Assembly: GCA_945834965.1 (NCBI GenBank)
Contig: CAMAHZ010000044.1
Location: 1 to 8,378, forward strand
Direction: 5' to 3'
Source: an uncultured Clostridia bacterium
Lineage (GTDB): Bacteria > Bacillota > Clostridia > Christensenellales > Borkfalkiaceae
Length of the DNA stretch: 8,378 nucleotides
Shown: in pieces, positions 6,539 to 8,378 of the stretch
Position numbering within the stretch: position 1 is the stretch's first letter
Layout: the number at the start of each line of letters is the position of its first letter
Translations under genes and position numbers: made by a program
Notes under the pieces: model-generated
The model's input: the letters and a program-made list of their open reading frames with translations, nothing else
Databases searched by the model: none
What the model was told of the DNA's origin: nothing

Positions 6539-6567
6539 TTGCATTTATTGATATTAACTGCTAAAAT
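6539..6567 (+). promoter_or_regulatory. Promoter of the RlmI-like/VOC operon
   Basis: TTGCAT (6539-6544), a 17-base spacer and TAAAAT (6562-6567) form a sigma-A type promoter, with TG at 6559-6560 giving an extended -10 (TGCTAAAAT). Seven bases past the -10 is A6574, the first base of the ATG. The -10 also contains an in-frame TAA (6562-6564), so the coding region cannot extend upstream. The 18 bp between this -35 and the opposite one (6521-6538) could hold a shared operator, but I see no palindrome there. Confidence 0.75.
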
Positions 6568-6573
6568 AATTGT

Positions 6574-7740
6574 ATGGCTTACGAAATTTATTTAAAAAAA
6601 GGTGAAGAAAAGCGCATCGTTGCCGGGCATAGCTGGGTCTACGCCAACGAAGTTGCTAAAATAGAAGGCAAGGATAAAAACGGTTCTCTTGCGTCCGTAT
6701 TTGCGCACGACGGAAGATTTATCGGCAAAGGCTATATCAATCACGCGTCCAAAATACTCGTGCGTATATTTATAAGAAACGACGCTGAAGATAACGAGCA
6801 ATACTACCTAAACGCCATAAAAAAGGCGAACGACTACCGCACAAAGTTGGGGTACGACAACTGCTACAGAATGGTGTTTGCAGAAGCCGACAACCTACCC
6901 GCCTTAATTATTGACAGGTACGGCGATTACCTTGTTATGCAATGCTTATCGCTTGGAATAGACAGGCGCAAAAAGCTTATCTGCGACTGCCTTGTAAAGC
7001 TGTTTAATCCCAAGGGCATTTACGAGAGAAGCGACGTGGCGGTTAGAAAAAAAGAAGGCTTGGAAGAAGTTAAACAGCTTTTATACGGGGAAGTGCCCGA
7101 CTACTGCGAAATTGTTGAAAACGGCATTAAAATGCTCGTAGACGTTAAATGTGGGCAAAAAACGGGATATTTTCTCGACCAAAAGGAAAACAGGTTCGCC
7201 GTTAGAAAGTACTGCGTCGGCGCAGAAGTTTTGGACTGTTTCTGTAACAGCGGCGGCTTTTCCTTGAATGCGGCTACGGTTGCAAAGCAGGTTACCGCCT
7301 GCGATATTTCCGCCCTTGCTTTAAAGAACGTTGCAGACAACGCAGAGCTTAACGGCTTTAACAACGTTACCACATTACAGGGCGACGTGTTTGAAGTTCT
7401 GCGTAATTTCAGGCGTGAAAAACGGCAGTTCGACACGGTTATTTTAGACCCCCCTGCCTTCTGCAAAACCGCCGACGAAGTCAAGGATGCGTATCGCGGA
7501 TATAAGGATATTAACCTTACCGCAATGAAGATAGTCAAAAGCGGCGGCTTTTTAATCACCTGTTCCTGCTCGCATTATATGACGATGCCGCTGTTTGAAA
7601 AAATGCTTATCGAAGCGGCGAGAGAAAGCGGCAGGTGCGTTCGCAGCGTAGAAGTTAAAACTCAAGCCCCCGACCACCCTTCTCTTCTCTGCGCCGAAGA
7701 GACGAATTACTTAAAGTTTTTCGTATTGCAGATTGATTAA
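6574..7740 (+). CDS. rlmI: RlmI-like class I SAM-dependent rRNA (cytosine-5) methyltransferase
   Basis: This 388-aa protein matches the RlmI/YccW family in length and layout; E. coli RlmI makes m5C1962 in 23S rRNA. An N-terminal PUA-like RNA-binding domain (about 1-75, with GHSWVYANEV at 18-27) is followed by a central domain with the family motif LPALIIDRYGDY (108-119). The Rossmann methyltransferase domain runs from about 180 to the end. SAM-site features are V219-L-D-C-F-C-N-S-G-G-F229, D244 at the end of strand 2 and G270-D271. The motif D292-P-P-A-F and C330-S-C332, which carries the candidate catalytic cysteine, follow. KTGYFLDQKENR (196-207) is another family block. The start is the family-typical N-terminus MAYEIYLKKGEEKR. 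No ribosome site precedes it and the promoter predicts a leaderless mRNA. The exact target base in this organism is inferred. Confidence 0.93.
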   Translation: MAYEIYLKKGEEKRIVAGHSWVYANEVAKIEGKDKNGSLASVFAHDGRFIGKGYINHASKILVRIFIRNDAEDNEQYYLNAIKKANDYRTKLGYDNCYRMVFAEADNLPALIIDRYGDYLVMQCLSLGIDRRKKLICDCLVKLFNPKGIYERSDVAVRKKEGLEEVKQLLYGEVPDYCEIVENGIKMLVDVKCGQKTGYFLDQKENRFAVRKYCVGAEVLDCFCNSGGFSLNAATVAKQVTACDISALALKNVADNAELNGFNNVTTLQGDVFEVLRNFRREKRQFDTVILDPPAFCKTADEVKDAYRGYKDINLTAMKIVKSGGFLITCSCSHYMTMPLFEKMLIEAARESGRCVRSVEVKTQAPDHPSLLCAEETNYLKFFVLQID

Positions 7741-7749
7741 GAGGTTAAT

Positions 7750-8160
7750 ATGAGATTAGACGGGTTTGGATTATTCGTTGAAAATATGCCGAGAATGATT
7801 GCCTTTTACAGAGACGTTCTCGGTTTTGAAATTAAAGAGACGGAAAATGCGGTAAACGTTTACCTTGTCAAAGACGGCACTCTGTTTATGCTATATGGCA
7901 GAAAAAACTTTGAGAAGATGACGAGTCGAAGATATAACTATATCAAAGGTTTAAACGGACATTTTGAAATAGCGCTTTACGTTGATACGTTTGACGAAGT
8001 TGACGCCACGTTTAAAAACGCTGTAGAAAAAGGCGCAACCCCCGTACTCTCCCCCGAACTTGAACCTTGGGGACAAAGAACTTGCTATATTTCCGACCCC
8101 GAAGGCAATCTCATTGAGATAGGTTCTTGGAATAAGCCTTACGAAGAAAAGGATAACTAG
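7750..8160 (+). CDS. VOC superfamily (glyoxalase/bleomycin-resistance fold) protein
   Basis: This 136-aa protein has the paired beta-alpha-beta-beta-beta layout of the vicinal oxygen chelate fold. The first module begins LFVENMPRMIAFYRDVLGFEI (8-28), the standard VOC opening. The second begins at H71-F-E-I-A-L-Y-V and ends D116-P-E-G-N-L-I-E123-I. H71 and E123 sit where metal ligands usually are; the first-module ligand position is not obvious. Members include glyoxalase I, dioxygenases and antibiotic-binding proteins, and the exact reaction cannot be assigned. It starts 9 nt after the methyltransferase stop with ribosome site GAGGT at 7741-7745, so the two are co-transcribed. Their partnership in one pathway is not supported. 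No clear terminator follows. Confidence 0.88.
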   Translation: MRLDGFGLFVENMPRMIAFYRDVLGFEIKETENAVNVYLVKDGTLFMLYGRKNFEKMTSRRYNYIKGLNGHFEIALYVDTFDEVDATFKNAVEKGATPVLSPELEPWGQRTCYISDPEGNLIEIGSWNKPYEEKDN

Positions 8161-8219
8161 TATAACAATAGTAGCAGAAACGCAACAATCGGTATATGGC
8201 TGATTTTCAAATGATATAG

Positions 8220-8240
8220 TATAATAGTTTTGGGGGTGAT
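8220..8240 (+). promoter_or_regulatory. -10 box and ribosome site of the Xre-type regulator gene
   Basis: A perfect TATAAT lies at 8220-8225; a start site near 8232 would follow. The ribosome site GGGGGTGAT (8232-8240) closely matches the 16S 3' end (GGAGGTGAT) and is 8 nt from the ATG. No good -35 is seen 16-18 bp upstream (around 8197-8202), so the promoter may need an activator or be weak. A second TATAAT at 8241-8246 is too close to the ATG to be this gene's -10. Confidence 0.6.
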
Positions 8241-8248
8241 TATAATCT

Positions 8249-8378
8249 ATGATTTTTTCCGAAAAACTAAAACTAATTCGTAAAAATAAGGGACTAACTC
8301 AAGAAGAATTAGCAGAGAAATTGTCTGTATCAAGACAAGCTATAGCAAAATGGGAATCTGGTCAAGTATATCCTGATA
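8249..8378 (+). CDS. Xre/Cro-C1 type helix-turn-helix regulator, 5' part (cut by window end)
   Basis: The first 43 codons are visible. They begin MIFSEKLKLIRKNKGLTQEE and contain the classic HTH_3 pattern: LKLIRKNKGLTQEELAEKL for helices 1-2, then SVSRQAIAKWESGQ for the turn and recognition helix, ending YPD. This is a DNA-binding domain of the Xre/Cro type at the N-terminus; what follows (sensor, membrane or peptidase domain) is beyond the window. Codon choice and base composition differ from the genes to the left: 8161-8378 is about 31% GC by hand count, against roughly half in a sampled stretch of the methyltransferase gene. The SRQAIAKWESGQVYPD form is common in Clostridia regulators next to transporters or toxins. 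Target genes are unknown. Confidence 0.9.
   Translation, partial: MIFSEKLKLIRKNKGLTQEELAEKLSVSRQAIAKWESGQVYPD

Noticed and set aside
7101..7559. 152-aa open frame antisense to the RlmI-like gene
   Set aside because: It is a shadow of a strongly supported coding region, with no ribosome site and no recognisable motif.
1..8378. CRISPR array, insertion sequence or classical riboswitch
   Set aside because: No spaced short repeats, transposase frame, terminal inverted repeats or long structured leader were seen. The only sizeable repeat is the 56-bp tRNA-end duplication.

Overview
The window looks like ordinary chromosome from an anaerobic, low-to-mid GC Bacillota, probably an uncultured clostridium. 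The protein families point that way (a YkpA/YbiT-like ABC-F protein, a TM287/288-like exporter pair, an RlmI-like methyltransferase). So do the strong GGAGG-type ribosome sites inside the operon and the CCA-encoding tRNA. The genus cannot be read from the sequence.

Layout. Positions 1-55 are the 3' part of a tRNA-Leu (anticodon CAG), followed at once by a 15-bp intrinsic terminator. A 56-bp block that starts in the T-loop and runs through the terminator (37-92) is repeated perfectly at 204-259. The 111 bp between the copies are rich in hairpins and look non-coding. This resembles the scar or remnant of an element that integrated at a tRNA 3' end. A Nudix hydrolase follows (294-698). A 10-bp terminator (715-740) separates it from a convergent four-gene operon on the minus strand.

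The minus-strand operon is transcribed from about 6485 down to 746. It encodes the two halves of a heterodimeric ABC exporter (4729-6483, then 2955-4727), a cytosolic ABC-F translation factor (1366-2943) and a GtrA-like membrane protein (746-1354). Gaps are 1, 11 and 11 nt. The first exporter half has a degenerate catalytic site (Asp for the Walker B Glu, Gln for the switch His) and the second has the catalytic residues. The ABC-F protein is also asymmetric: NBD1 keeps Walker A but has lost its signature motif, while NBD2 keeps the signature but has lost Walker A.

A 90-bp intergenic region (6484-6573) carries two back-to-back promoters, each with an extended -10 and 17-bp spacing. Each -10 lies so close to the start codon that both transcripts are predicted to be leaderless or nearly so. 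The rightward unit encodes an RlmI-like rRNA methyltransferase (6574-7740) and a VOC/glyoxalase-fold protein (7750-8160). The right edge holds the start of an AT-rich Xre-type regulator gene (8249 onward) with its own -10 box and ribosome site, possibly the edge of an accessory region.

I found no CRISPR array, insertion sequence, riboswitch or clear novel defence system. The observations most worth a second look are the duplicated tRNA 3' end, the paired leaderless promoters and the unusually degraded ABC-F protein.
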